Source: an uncultured Ruminiclostridium sp.
Lineage (GTDB): Bacteria > Bacillota > Clostridia > Oscillospirales > Ruminococcaceae
Direction: 5' to 3'
Assembly: GCA_949878745.1 (NCBI GenBank)
Contig: CATLBH010000001.1
Location: 124,001 to 188,000, forward strand
Length of the DNA: 64,000 nucleotides
Shown here one piece after another: positions 18,657-27,496 of this stretch. Each line of letters starts with the position of its first letter. Position 1 is the first letter of the stretch. The position numbers and the translations under genes were made by a program. Below the pieces are notes generated by a model. The model was not told where the DNA came from. It saw only the letters and a list, made by a program, of their open reading frames with translations, and did not search any database.

Positions 18657-18775
18657 TAATACTAATCTTTAATCATATTGTAGACGAAGTCGGAAATATG
18701 ATTAAAGATTACACCCGAAACACTAATCTTTGGTCAACATTTTTTTGTCTGTAATCTGACCAAAGATTAGTATAA
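18657..18775. repeat. Family B two-hairpin element, copy B3
   Basis: Starts TAATACTAATC and ends TTAGTATAA. Hairpin 1: AATCTTTAATCATAT (18664-18678) with a perfect complement at 18696-18710. Hinge ACACCCGAAAC. Hairpin 2: ACTAATCTTTGGTCA (18722-18736) with a perfect complement at 18757-18771. It is nearly identical, in reverse orientation, to copy B4 at 52528-52646. It lies in the gap between the ligase gene and dprA. Confidence 0.8.
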
Positions 18776-18808
18776 AGTATCCCCGAAAAAATATAAGGAG
18801 ATAAAGAT

Positions 18809-20002
18809 ATGATCGAATATTATTTGTGGCTGTTACAGCTTATGGGAGCCGCAAACCCAAAGTCCCGCGAGCTTATCCGCCGTTACGGCTCGCCGAAGGC
18901 GGCGTATGAGGCGGTGTACGAGGGAGAGGGAAAAAAGTTTCTTTCTCCCGCCGAGACGAGACGGATCAGAGGCGCTTCTCTTGAAAATTCACGGAAAATA
19001 CTCGACCTTTGCGAAAAAGAGAGAATTCGGATAGTTTCCCTTTCCGACGAGGATTATCCGAAAAATCTTTTGAATATCTACAATCCGCCCCTTCTCATTT
19101 TTTATAAGGGCGATATTTCCTGTCTCAACAGCGATATCTGTATTTCGGCGGTTGGCGCCAGAGAAATGACCGAGTATACGGCCAAGGTCACCAGACGCAC
19201 CTCCTCCGACCTTTCCCGTTTGGGCGTGGTGATGATAAGCGGAATGGCGGTGGGAGTGGATCATACGGTGCATAAGGCGGCCGTGGACGCGGGCGGAAAA
19301 ACGGTAGGAGTTCTCGCCTGCGGCTTGTTGGTGGATTACCCCCGCGGAACCGCCGCTTTCAGAGAGGAAATATACCGCACGGGCGGCGCCTGCATAAGCG
19401 AGCTGCTTCCCACGGAGCGCCCTTCAAAAAGCTATTTCTGCGCGAGAAACAGGATAATATCCGGATTGGGCGTGGGAACGATAATTTTTCAGGCGGGAAT
19501 GAAAAGCGGAGCCCTTATTACCGCCGATCACGCCATAAATCAGGGGCGCGACCTGTTCTGCATACCGCCCGCCGACCTGTTTTCGGCCAATTACTGCGGC
19601 GTTGTGGGGCTTCTTCGGGACGGGGCGATACCTCTTTTCAACTATCTTGACGTGGTAAATTACTATTTTAACGATTTTACGGATCAGCTGGAGGCGCTGA
19701 ACAAGAAATTCAAGATAGCCTATGATAAGCCTTTTGTATTCCGCGAGGGCGGCGCCGAAAAAAACGGAGCCGACGGCAAATCGGCGGGAGAAAAAACGGC
19801 GGAAAGATTTGATTTTACCCTTCGGGAGCCGGAAATAAAAGCAATATACGATTTTCTTCACGAAAACGGCACGCGGCAGCTTGAGGAAATAACCGACGGC
19901 TGCGGAATCTCTCCGGAGGACGTTTCTCTATTCCTTATAGATATGGAGATAGAAGGGCTTATAGACTCCGAGCCGGGCGGACGTTACTTCATAAAGGAAT
20001 AA
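18809..20002 (+). CDS. dprA: DNA-processing protein DprA/Smf
   Basis: 397 residues. N-terminal helical/SAM-like region, then the Rossmann-type DprA domain (SGMAVGVDHTVHKAAVDAGGKTVGVLACGL...YP, RNRIISGLG, SGALITADHAINQGRDLFCIP), and a C-terminal winged helix (residues about 330-395). DprA loads RecA onto incoming single-stranded DNA during natural transformation. The usual partner topA is not next to it. RBS AAGGAGATAAAG directly before the ATG. A terminator follows at 20046. Confidence 0.95.
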   Translation: MIEYYLWLLQLMGAANPKSRELIRRYGSPKAAYEAVYEGEGKKFLSPAETRRIRGASLENSRKILDLCEKERIRIVSLSDEDYPKNLLNIYNPPLLIFYKGDISCLNSDICISAVGAREMTEYTAKVTRRTSSDLSRLGVVMISGMAVGVDHTVHKAAVDAGGKTVGVLACGLLVDYPRGTAAFREEIYRTGGACISELLPTERPSKSYFCARNRIISGLGVGTIIFQAGMKSGALITADHAINQGRDLFCIPPADLFSANYCGVVGLLRDGAIPLFNYLDVVNYYFNDFTDQLEALNKKFKIAYDKPFVFREGGAEKNGADGKSAGEKTAERFDFTLREPEIKAIYDFLHENGTRQLEEITDGCGISPEDVSLFLIDMEIEGLIDSEPGGRYFIKE

Positions 20003-20045
20003 CTCACAATACTATACCGATGATATACTAATACCATACTTATGA

Positions 20046-20091
20046 AAAATTCGGTCTCCCCCGTCGGAAAGGCGGGGGAAACCGAATTTTT
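20046..20091 (+). terminator. Rho-independent terminator after dprA
   Basis: AAATTCGGT and TCCCCCG pair with CGGGGGA and ACCGAATTT; the stem ends in TTTTT at 20087-20091. The longest open frame of the following ABC gene would translate through this hairpin, which argues that its true start is downstream. Confidence 0.85.
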
Positions 20092-20119
20092 GACGAAAAG
20101 ACGAAAGGAGAACGTCATA

Positions 20120-21880
20120 ATGGAACAAAAAGGGTATACCTCGAGGGAGCTTTTTCGAAGATTTGCCCCCTATTTTAAAAAATACCGAAAAACGCTGTGT
20201 CTCGATCTGTTCTGCGCTTCGCTCACCACGGTATGCGAGCTGGTATTGCCGCTTATTATGCGGTATATCACCAACGAGGGATTAAGGGATCTGGCGGCGC
20301 TGTCGGTGGGCACCGTGGTGACGCTGGGACTGCTTTATCTGGGGCTTAGAGTGATCGACTGTATAGCCGGCTATTATATGGCGGATATGGGGCACGTTAT
20401 GGGCGCAAAAATCGAGACGGATATGAGAAGGGACGCCTATGACCATTTGCAGAAGCTTTCGGACACCTATTACAACAACACCAAGGTGGGGCAGATAATG
20501 GGGCGTATTTCAAGCGATCTTTTTGACGTTACCGAATTCGCTCACCACTGTCCCGAGGAATTTTTTATCGCCGCCATAAAAACGGTTATCGCCTTTATCG
20601 TACTGGCTCAGATCAATGTTCCGCTGACCTTGCTTATTTTCCTGTGCGTGCCCGTAATGACGATAGTTTGTATGAAGCTCAACTTTAAAATGCGCGGAGC
20701 GTTCCGAAAAAGGAGGCATCAGATAGGGGAGCTGAACGCCCGAGTGGAGGACAGCCTTCTCGGGCACAAGGTGGTAAAGGCGTTCACCAACGAGGAAATC
20801 GAAAAAGAAAAGTTCGAAAAGGACAACGGAAAATTCCTTGACATAAAAAAGGAATCCTATAAATATATGGCGCTGTTCCACACCTCGGTAAAGGTTTTCG
20901 ACGGGCTTATGTACGTGCTTGTGCTGACGGTGGGGGGAATATTTATGATTAAGGGCATTATCGCGCCGGGGGATCTGGTGGCGTATATGCTTTACGTCAC
21001 CACGCTTATTTCCACCATTCGCCGTATTATCGAATTCGCCGAACAGTTTCAGAACGGTATGACGGGGATCGAGCGTTTTCTTGAAATAGTGGACGCGGAC
21101 ATAGAAATATTTGACGAGCCTGGGGCAGAGGAGTTAAAGGACCCCAAGGGGGACATTGTGTTCGAGAACGTAAGCTTCGAGTACCCCGACGACCACAATC
21201 GGGTATTCAAGGGACTTAATCTGAAAATAAAGCATGGGGAAAAGGTTGCGATAGTGGGACCCTCGGGGGGAGGAAAAACCACCCTGTGCAATCTTATACC
21301 GAGATTTTACGACGTGACCGAAGGGTGTATTACATTGGGGGGAGAGGATATTAAGCGCTTTACCCTCAAAAGCCTGAGAAGCCGCATAGGGATAGTACAG
21401 CAGGACGTGTATCTGTTTTCGGGGACTATATACGAAAACATAGTCTACGGGAGACCCGGCGCTTCCGAGGAAGAGGTTGTGGAAGCGGCAAAGCGGGCGG
21501 GAGCCCATGAGTTTATCACCTCCCTTAAGGACGGCTATCATACATATGTGGGAGAGCGGGGGGTTAAGCTTTCTGGAGGGCAAAAGCAGAGGATAAGCAT
21601 AGCGAGAGTATTTTTGAAAAATCCGCCGATTATTATTCTGGACGAAGCCACCTCGGCGCTGGACAACGAGAGCGAATTCGCCGTCGCCCGTTCCCTTTCC
21701 CGCTTATCCGAGGGGCGAACCACCCTCACCATTGCTCACAGGCTTTCCAGTATTAAAAATTCGGACAGGATACTGGTGCTGACCGACAGGGGGATAGAGG
21801 AAGAGGGGAACCATAATGAGCTTATGGAAAAGAAGGGGATTTATTATCAGTTTTATGAGATGGCGGATATGATAAAGTAA
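20120..21880 (+). CDS. ABC exporter, fused permease and ATPase (MsbA/LmrA type)
   Basis: 586 residues from the ATG at 20120, chosen over an upstream ATG at 20042 because AAAGGAG sits 9 bp before it and the upstream one lies in a terminator. Six-helix membrane domain about 15-325, then the ATPase: Walker A GPSGGGKTT, Q loop, signature LSGGQ, Walker B IIILDEATSALD and H-loop IAHRLS. Acts as a dimer to export lipid, peptide or drug; the substrate is unknown. A family A repeat begins 2 bp after the stop codon. Confidence 0.93.
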   Translation: MEQKGYTSRELFRRFAPYFKKYRKTLCLDLFCASLTTVCELVLPLIMRYITNEGLRDLAALSVGTVVTLGLLYLGLRVIDCIAGYYMADMGHVMGAKIETDMRRDAYDHLQKLSDTYYNNTKVGQIMGRISSDLFDVTEFAHHCPEEFFIAAIKTVIAFIVLAQINVPLTLLIFLCVPVMTIVCMKLNFKMRGAFRKRRHQIGELNARVEDSLLGHKVVKAFTNEEIEKEKFEKDNGKFLDIKKESYKYMALFHTSVKVFDGLMYVLVLTVGGIFMIKGIIAPGDLVAYMLYVTTLISTIRRIIEFAEQFQNGMTGIERFLEIVDADIEIFDEPGAEELKDPKGDIVFENVSFEYPDDHNRVFKGLNLKIKHGEKVAIVGPSGGGKTTLCNLIPRFYDVTEGCITLGGEDIKRFTLKSLRSRIGIVQQDVYLFSGTIYENIVYGRPGASEEEVVEAAKRAGAHEFITSLKDGYHTYVGERGVKLSGGQKQRISIARVFLKNPPIIILDEATSALDNESEFAVARSLSRLSEGRTTLTIAHRLSSIKNSDRILVLTDRGIEEEGNHNELMEKKGIYYQFYEMADMIK

Positions 21881-21881
21881 T

Positions 21882-22109
21882 AACCTGTCCACATAGGAAT
21901 GGTGCGTGGATTTTCGAGCAGATTTTGTCGAGGACAAGGCAAAATTTCGCCGGCTTGCTGTCACAAGTCAAGAAATTTTAACACACGAGGTGTTCGGTCA
22001 TTTGCCCAAAGTCGGCGCAAGGACGCGCCGACAGCAAAGCAAATGACGAAACGCAGTCATCGGCAAAATTTGCCGAAAAGACGCGTGCCAATTCCTATGT
22101 GGACAGGTT
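21882..22109. repeat. Family A palindromic element, full copy A1
   Basis: About 228 bp with perfect 19-bp terminal inverted repeats: AACCTGTCCACATAGGAAT (21882-21900) and its complement (22091-22109). It contains inner palindromes such as GTCGGCGCAAGGACGCGCCGAC and CGGCAAAATTTGCCG. It is the same element as 34418-34643 in opposite orientation. An open frame across it (KSRNFNTRGVRSFAQSRR...) also occurs in the other copy, because the DNA is repeated; I do not think it is a gene. Confidence 0.85.
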
Positions 22110-22151
22110 CTGACTATTTTATTAAGGTTTTATTACGATAAAATATTTTGA

Positions 22152-22180
22152 TTGACATACGCTCCGGGGTGTAGTATAAT
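22152..22180 (+). promoter_or_regulatory. Promoter of ppa
   Basis: TTGACA (22152-22157), 17-nt spacer, TATAAT (22175-22180). The leader to the ATG at 22262 is about 75 nt. Confidence 0.8.
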
Positions 22181-22261
22181 AATTTTATAGGGCAGCTTAA
22201 CAGGCCGCGTAATCGCTTGCGCTTCCGACGGCGATAAGCTCAAAGAAAGGACAATCAAATA

Positions 22262-22801
22262 ATGAACGTATGGCATGACATTAACCCCGACCGCATTACT
22301 CCCCAGGATTTTCTTTCTATAATCGAAATATCCAAGGGCAGCAGGAACAAGTATGAACTTGACAAGGAAAGCGGAATACTTATACTTGACCGAATTTTGT
22401 ACACCTCCACCCACTATCCCGCCAACTACGGCTTTATACCCAAGACTCTGGCCGACGACGGGGATCCTTTGGACGTTCTGGTGCTGTGCAACGAGCCGAT
22501 ACAGCCTATGGTGCTTGTAAGGTGCTATCCAATAGGCGTAATAACCATGGTGGACAACGGCAAAAACGACGAAAAAATCATCGCCATTCCCTTTGAGGAC
22601 CCCACCTTTAACTCTTACCGCAGCATTGAAGCGCTGCCTCAGCATATTTTCCAGGAAATGCAGCACTTTTTCACCGTATATAAGCAGCTTGAAAACAAGC
22701 ACACGGCGGTAAACGAGGTTATGGGTCAAAAAGCGGCCATCGAGGTGGTGGGCAACTGTATTGAAAATTACAGAAAAAAATACGGCAAAAACGAAGCTTA
22801 A
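22262..22801 (+). CDS. ppa: Inorganic pyrophosphatase, family I
   Basis: 179 residues, usual length for soluble family I enzymes. The metal-binding core DDGDPLDVLVL and the substrate region HYPANYGFIPKTL are intact. Hydrolyses pyrophosphate to drive biosynthesis. RBS AAAGGAC. maf follows 20 bp later, so they form an operon. Confidence 0.96.
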   Translation: MNVWHDINPDRITPQDFLSIIEISKGSRNKYELDKESGILILDRILYTSTHYPANYGFIPKTLADDGDPLDVLVLCNEPIQPMVLVRCYPIGVITMVDNGKNDEKIIAIPFEDPTFNSYRSIEALPQHIFQEMQHFFTVYKQLENKHTAVNEVMGQKAAIEVVGNCIENYRKKYGKNEA

Positions 22802-22821
22802 CCGAAGGGACTGAGCGTACA

Positions 22822-23379
22822 ATGAAGCTTATTTTAGCCAGCGGCTCTCCTCGGCGGTTGGAGCTTCTTAAGCTTATAACCGAGAATTTTTCGGTTATCC
22901 CCGCCGACTGTGAGGAACATCTTGACAGTGCCCTTTCGCCAAAAGAAGCGGTAAAGGCGCTGGCAAGGCAAAAGGCCGAATACGTATCGGAAAAATACCC
23001 CGAGACAACGGTTGTGGGAGCGGATACCACCGTATTCCTCGGCGAAACGCCTTTGGGCAAGCCGAAGGATACCCAAGACGCAAAGCGTATGCTGTCCCTG
23101 CTTTCGGGGAAAAGCCACAGCGTGATAACGGCGGTGGCACTGGCAAGGGGCGGGAAAACGCTGAACGCCTTCGCGGAGGAGACGTCGGTGGAATTTTATC
23201 CTCTTTCCGAAAAGGAGATAGATGAATATATCGCGACGGGTGAGCCTATGGATAAGGCGGGAGCTTACGGTATTCAGGAAAAGGGCGCGCTGCTTATAAA
23301 AAGGATAAACGGGGATTATTACAACGTTATGGGACTTCCCGTGGCGAGGCTGTCAAGGGAGCTGTCGTTATTTATATGA
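22822..23379 (+). CDS. maf: Maf-family nucleotide pyrophosphatase
   Basis: 185 residues. N-terminal ASGSPRRLELL motif, the active-site region VVGADTTVFLGETPLGKPKD and MDKAGAYGIQEKGA. Maf proteins hydrolyse modified or canonical nucleoside triphosphates and are linked to septum inhibition and house-cleaning. Lies 20 bp behind ppa. Confidence 0.95.
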   Translation: MKLILASGSPRRLELLKLITENFSVIPADCEEHLDSALSPKEAVKALARQKAEYVSEKYPETTVVGADTTVFLGETPLGKPKDTQDAKRMLSLLSGKSHSVITAVALARGGKTLNAFAEETSVEFYPLSEKEIDEYIATGEPMDKAGAYGIQEKGALLIKRINGDYYNVMGLPVARLSRELSLFI

Positions 23380-23390
23380 TGTGAATGATA

Positions 23391-23423
23391 AAAAATCGGG
23401 GAAGCGGCGGCTTCTCCGATTTG
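23391..23423. terminator. Bidirectional terminator between maf and convergent lipoprotein gene
   Basis: AAATCGGGGAAG (23393-23404) and CTTCTCCGATTT (23411-23422) form a stem. Read on the minus strand it ends in TTTTTTATC, so it serves best for the minus-strand lipoprotein gene. Confidence 0.75.
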
Positions 23424-23426
23424 CTG

Positions 23427-23447
23427 TTATACTAAAGATTAGTATTA
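23427..23447. repeat. Family B remnant: fused terminal sequences only
   Basis: TTATACTAA-AGA-TTAGTATTA joins the two outer ends of family B elements (TTATACTAAT... and ...ATTAGTATTA) with nothing between. It looks like a collapsed or minimal copy. Confidence 0.45.
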
Positions 23448-23456
23448 CGCTAAATT

Positions 23457-25751
23457 TTATCCGACGCAGCTTCCTCCCCATTCTACCAAAGTAAAGCCAT
23501 TTCTCTCAAAGCGCTTCAATTCCTGTTCTTTTATATCTGCAAATTCCTCGGTTCCCCTAAAGGTCATAAACACGCGGATCGCCGTGTCGGGCTTCGGGGT
23601 TACCTCAAGAGGGACGCTTTCGCCGTAGTCGTCTATATGGAAAGAAATGACATTGTATCTGTTACTTTCCATCAGGGGCAGCCAATAAATAATAAACTCG
23701 TTGGCTTCTCTGGCGGTGAGCCCTATTTCCGTCAGCTTATCCCTAAGAAATTGCGCCGTGTCCTTTCCTTTTACGCACCAGCCTTTTTCGCCGCTCAGAT
23801 TCATGTCGCCCTTTCCTTCCCAGTAAAGGCAGTAGTACTCGTTTCCTTCATAGTCGTAAAGGGTACCGTCGGGTAAGGCCGTGACCTTCCAGCCGCCGCG
23901 GTAATCGGGATAGCTGCAGGTTATTCCTCCCCCCTCCGGGAAATTCACCTTAACCTCAACCTCGGTTTTTTCTTCGGGGTACAGGTATATAACGGGCTTG
24001 GCGTAAGCGCCGAGAAAAAGATATTCAAAGCGGCGGGAAGCGGGATTATAGTCTCCCAGATAAAAGCTGTCCGTCAGATAAGCCATGGTGTAGGAATATT
24101 CTCTGAGATTGTGGGGAATTTGTTCCAACAGGCTGTCGTCGGTGAGCCAGTCGCTCCACAGCGCGTAGCTTTCCGTAATATCGCGGCAGTAGTCCTCACG
24201 TATATTTCCGTATAGCTCCCACATTACCCCGAAATACGAGTATGAGCCGTTCCATTCCAAGTGGGTGTCCGACGCTTGGCCGCCTTCCGCGGTTACCTCA
24301 TCATGAATGACGGTGGGGATTATTTTTTCACCCATAAAGTAATAAAGCTGTTCCCCGTCGGGATCGGTCGGATCGGCGGGCTTTTGGGAGAAAACCTCCG
24401 TTGCCTCCAGCTTGTCACCGATAAGCTTATATATGTACCCGTCGCCGTTATGAGTGGTGAACCAGCCCTTTGTTCCGTCGGGAAGCTCCTTCAGCCCTAA
24501 AAAAAGAGCCGTATCATATACCAGCCAATCGTCGCTTAGGAAGCTTCCTATATACTTAAGGCCGTTTTCCACCCTGTAAACCGAAACTTTCACATTTATT
24601 TCTGGGTAAATGTCCTCGGGATTTCCGATTATATCCGCGTCGGAGACAAGCACCTCCGCTTTTCCGTCAAAGTCCATATCCAACAGCACTATGCCACGCG
24701 TGGAATCCTTGCATAGGGTTTCGTAGCCGTTTATCAGCGCGTCATAGGTTTCCGTCATTACCGGGGATTTGTCCTCCCACGACGAAAAGGGGCGTTCTAT
24801 TATCTCCGAAATATCGTCTGATATGGGGGTTAATTTTTTAGCGGAGCAAATACATGAGTACCCTTCCGTAAAATCGTACTTTACATATAAATCGCTTAAC
24901 TCGACACGCGCGTAGAAAAATTTCTTCCCGCGGCCTCTGAATATATCGGAAAAATGTGCCGCATCTCCGCTTATGCACTCCAAAGAATCCATCGTTATTT
25001 CAGTCCCGTTTATATCGAAGGTGTAATGTTCGGGATTTTTTCCGAAAAGCGGTATTCCTATCATGTAGGCAGGATCAATAATCAACCGCATATTGCCGTC
25101 ATCGCTTTTTGCCACAAAAGCGTTTACCGTAATGTTTCCGTAAATACAATAGCCGCAGATTATATTATCCGCTTTCATAACGATGATGTTATCGGATTCT
25201 TCAAATTGCTTTACAGATAATAGTACGGGATGAAGCCAATCGAAGCAATATCCCTTTTCAGCTGCTTTTATCGGCATATAGGACTTTTTTTCAAGGACGG
25301 AAACAAATTCGGCCTTTTCGGTCTCGGTAACCGCTATTTTTTGACAAGAATCCCTTACCTGCGGGTCTTTTTGTATCTGTATTATATCTTGGTAAATATA
25401 ATTCACATATTCGTTGTTCAAGTAAATGTCCAGAGCTTCTCCGTATTCTTTTAGGCTTTCGCTGTCACCGTCATAGACAATTTTTGTATTTATCAGATCG
25501 TACAGCGACAAATTATCAAAGGAATAAAATTTTTTTTCTTCGGAAGCCGAATCCGTTTCCGAGTGGCTTTTCTCTTCGGTTATCGCCGAGGTTTCCGATT
25601 CGTTTCCCTTTGTCTGTTCTGAGATATATTCCGCTATACTTTCCGTGATTTCGTCGGGGATATCCTCTTTTTTTGTATCGGAGCAGCCCGCCGAAAGTAT
25701 GAGCGTTAATATCGTTAAAATCAGCGGTATTATATAAGCTCTTTTTTTCAT
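23457..25751 (-). CDS. Large lipoprotein with C-terminal KPVIYLYP domain
   Basis: 764 residues. Signal peptide with lipobox LSAGC (Cys23), an acidic Ser/Thr/Glu-rich linker to about 75, then a region of about 450 residues with no motif I know. It includes a segment (VLLDMDFDGKAEVLVSD ... GLKYIGSF) resembling VCBS/FG-GAP-like repeat proteins. The C-terminal 190 residues start with AKPVIYLYPEEKTEVEVKVNFPEGG, a domain recognised from bacterial and fungal proteins of unknown function. Lipid-anchored on the outer face of the membrane. Its promoter is preceded by four 11-bp-spaced TTACAA boxes, suggesting control by a response regulator. Confidence 0.85.
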   Translation of the reverse strand: MKKRAYIIPLILTILTLILSAGCSDTKKEDIPDEITESIAEYISEQTKGNESETSAITEEKSHSETDSASEEKKFYSFDNLSLYDLINTKIVYDGDSESLKEYGEALDIYLNNEYVNYIYQDIIQIQKDPQVRDSCQKIAVTETEKAEFVSVLEKKSYMPIKAAEKGYCFDWLHPVLLSVKQFEESDNIIVMKADNIICGYCIYGNITVNAFVAKSDDGNMRLIIDPAYMIGIPLFGKNPEHYTFDINGTEITMDSLECISGDAAHFSDIFRGRGKKFFYARVELSDLYVKYDFTEGYSCICSAKKLTPISDDISEIIERPFSSWEDKSPVMTETYDALINGYETLCKDSTRGIVLLDMDFDGKAEVLVSDADIIGNPEDIYPEINVKVSVYRVENGLKYIGSFLSDDWLVYDTALFLGLKELPDGTKGWFTTHNGDGYIYKLIGDKLEATEVFSQKPADPTDPDGEQLYYFMGEKIIPTVIHDEVTAEGGQASDTHLEWNGSYSYFGVMWELYGNIREDYCRDITESYALWSDWLTDDSLLEQIPHNLREYSYTMAYLTDSFYLGDYNPASRRFEYLFLGAYAKPVIYLYPEEKTEVEVKVNFPEGGGITCSYPDYRGGWKVTALPDGTLYDYEGNEYYCLYWEGKGDMNLSGEKGWCVKGKDTAQFLRDKLTEIGLTAREANEFIIYWLPLMESNRYNVISFHIDDYGESVPLEVTPKPDTAIRVFMTFRGTEEFADIKEQELKRFERNGFTLVEWGGSCVG

Positions 25752-25792
25752 ATAAAAAGCCTTCCTTTCATTTTGTTGATATTGTTAACATT

Positions 25793-25821
25793 ATAATATC
25801 ACAAAATATAAAGGAAGGCAA
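25793..25821 (-). promoter_or_regulatory. Promoter of KPVIYLYP lipoprotein gene
   Basis: On the minus strand TTGCCT (25821-25816), 17-nt spacer, TATTAT (25798-25793). The -35 is off consensus and directly abuts an array of four direct repeats, as at activator-dependent promoters. Confidence 0.6.
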
Positions 25822-25861
25822 TTACAATTCGGTTACAATTAAGTTACAATATGGTTACAAA
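25822..25861. promoter_or_regulatory. Four exact 11-bp direct repeats, PhoP/OmpR-type box array
   Basis: TTACAA begins at 25822, 25833, 25844 and 25855, each copy followed by a variable linker. Four TT-ACA-type hexamers at one helical turn match the layout of PhoP boxes in Bacillus subtilis (TTAACA-like direct repeats). It sits directly upstream of the -35 of the lipoprotein gene and just past the 3' end of the isomerase gene. On the strand of the lipoprotein gene the boxes read TTGTAA. Confidence 0.6.
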
Positions 25862-25870
25862 TATCGTTTA

Positions 25871-27355
25871 TTATTTAACAAAGGGATTTTCTCCGTCGTA
25901 AAGTACGCCCTTGGGTCTGTTGTAGCCGATATTCTCCGCGCCCAGATAGGTGAGAACGTCGAATATCTGTTTTCCGTGATGACCGAAGGCAACAGCGCCG
26001 TGATGAGGGAAATTGCCCTTTATAAGAACGTGGCGGTAGAATCTGGCCATCTCGTTTATGGCGAAGATACCGATTCCGCCGAAGGAGCGGGTAGCTACGG
26101 GAAGAACCTCGCCCTCGGCCACATACGCTCTTACTTTACAGTCGGAGGTGGACTGGAGACGGAAGAAGGTGATTTCTCCGGGGACAATGTCGCCTTCGAG
26201 AGTGCCTCTTGTGATGTCGGGCTCCTTGTCGGGCTCAAGGCCTCTGTGCATAATGAGCTGGTACTTCATCTCGCAGGAGGTGAGCTTGCAGGCGGGAGTG
26301 TTGCCGCAGTGGAAGCCCATAAAGGTGTCCTTTTGAGTATAGTCGAACTTGCCCTCGATGTTCTCTTTGTAAATATCATTGGGCACTGTGTTGTTGATGT
26401 CCAAAAGAGTTACCGCATCGCCGCTTACGCACATTCCGATATACTCGCTCACAGCGCCGTATATGTCAACCTCGCAGGCTACGGGGATTCCCATGGCGGT
26501 AAGGCGGGAGTTTACGTAGCAAGGAACAAAGCCGAACTGAGTCTGGAAGGAGGGCCAGCACTTGTTGGCGAACACCACGTACTCGCGGCTTCCCTTATGT
26601 CCTTCCGCCCAATCCAGAAGGGTTATCTCGAACTGAGCCAGCTTGGGAAGAATTCCCGCCATCTTGTTTCCTTCACCCAGCTCCTTTTCCATCTCTTTGA
26701 CAACGCCCTCGATACGGGGATCGTCCTTGTGTTCGTTAAAGGCGGCGTAAAGGTCAAGCTCGCTGTTTTCCTCTATTTCAATGCCAAAGTTGTAAAGCTG
26801 CTTTATGGGAGCGTTGCAGGCAAGGAAGTCCTGAGGACGGGGGCCGAAGCTGATCACCTTAAGATTTCTTACGCCGATAACGGCTCTGGCCACGGGAATA
26901 AAGTCGTGGATCATCTTGGCGGACTCGTCGGGTGTACCTACGGGGTATTCGGGGATATAAGCGTTTATGTTTCTTAAGGCAAGGTTGTAGCTGGCGTTCA
27001 GCATACCGCAGTAGGCGTCGCCCCTGCTGCCGCAGAGGGAATCGCCGCAGTCCTCTTCCGCGGCCGCTATGTACATTACGGGGCCGTCAAAGTATTTGGC
27101 GATAATGGTCTCGCTGGTTTCGGGGCCGAAGTTGCCCAGATATACCACAAGAGCGTTGCAGCCTGCGGCCTTGCACTCCTCCATTGCCTTCATGGCGTCT
27201 TTCTCGTTCTCAACGGTGATCTTGCATTCATAGATTTCACCGTACTTTTTGTACTCCTCGCACACCTTTCCCCTTCTGGTGGCGGAAAGGCTCATGGGGA
27301 AGCAGTCGCGGGATACCGCTATAATACCTAATTTTACAACGGGAATATTTTTCAT
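25871..27355 (-). CDS. L-fucose/L-arabinose isomerase-family protein
   Basis: 494 residues from the ATG at 27355 (AAAGGA about 10 bp before it; an ATG 18 bp further upstream has no RBS). The sequence has the FucI/AraA fold: an N-terminal Rossmann-like domain (ALVVYLGNFGPET), a central domain (PCYVNSRLTAMGIPVACEVDIYGAVSEYIG) with the metal-binding Glu/Asp region (DINNTV), and late His residues (FPHHGAVAFGHHG). It interconverts an aldose and ketose; the natural sugar is unknown. It stands alone, without a kinase or aldolase gene, next to glycogen/starch genes. Confidence 0.9.
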   Translation of the reverse strand: MKNIPVVKLGIIAVSRDCFPMSLSATRRGKVCEEYKKYGEIYECKITVENEKDAMKAMEECKAAGCNALVVYLGNFGPETSETIIAKYFDGPVMYIAAAEEDCGDSLCGSRGDAYCGMLNASYNLALRNINAYIPEYPVGTPDESAKMIHDFIPVARAVIGVRNLKVISFGPRPQDFLACNAPIKQLYNFGIEIEENSELDLYAAFNEHKDDPRIEGVVKEMEKELGEGNKMAGILPKLAQFEITLLDWAEGHKGSREYVVFANKCWPSFQTQFGFVPCYVNSRLTAMGIPVACEVDIYGAVSEYIGMCVSGDAVTLLDINNTVPNDIYKENIEGKFDYTQKDTFMGFHCGNTPACKLTSCEMKYQLIMHRGLEPDKEPDITRGTLEGDIVPGEITFFRLQSTSDCKVRAYVAEGEVLPVATRSFGGIGIFAINEMARFYRHVLIKGNFPHHGAVAFGHHGKQIFDVLTYLGAENIGYNRPKGVLYDGENPFVK

Positions 27356-27401
27356 ACTCTTTTTTCCTTTCATGGGCTTTTTTATTTGACTCGGTTTAGA
27401 G

Positions 27402-27462
27402 GACTCCGACTTGTCGGAGCCTTACTGCATATAATTGTAACATAAAATTCGCCCAACTTCAA
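27402..27462 (-). promoter_or_regulatory. Promoter and leader hairpin of isomerase gene
   Basis: On the minus strand TTGAAG (27462-27457), 17-nt spacer, TACAAT (27439-27434). In the short leader, CTCCGAC and GTCGGAG (27404-27419 region) form a tight 7-9 bp hairpin about 45 bp before the start codon, a possible operator or mRNA structure. Confidence 0.5.
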
Positions 27463-27496
27463 GAGAAAATAAAAAAATTCATTTTATTTTCGTTTT

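Noticed and set aside
21899..22141. Plus-strand frame beginning MVRGFSSRF, similar to a minus-strand frame at 34350-34601
   Set aside because: The two frames are alike only because both lie in family A copies; each starts or ends in unrelated flanking DNA and neither has an RBS.
25822..25861. TTACAA boxes as a CRISPR or satellite repeat
   Set aside because: Units are 11 bp with only six conserved bases and no spacers; the position next to a promoter fits regulator boxes better.
25976..26977. 333-codon plus-strand frame
   Set aside because: Antisense shadow of the isomerase gene; no RBS and no recognisable protein features.
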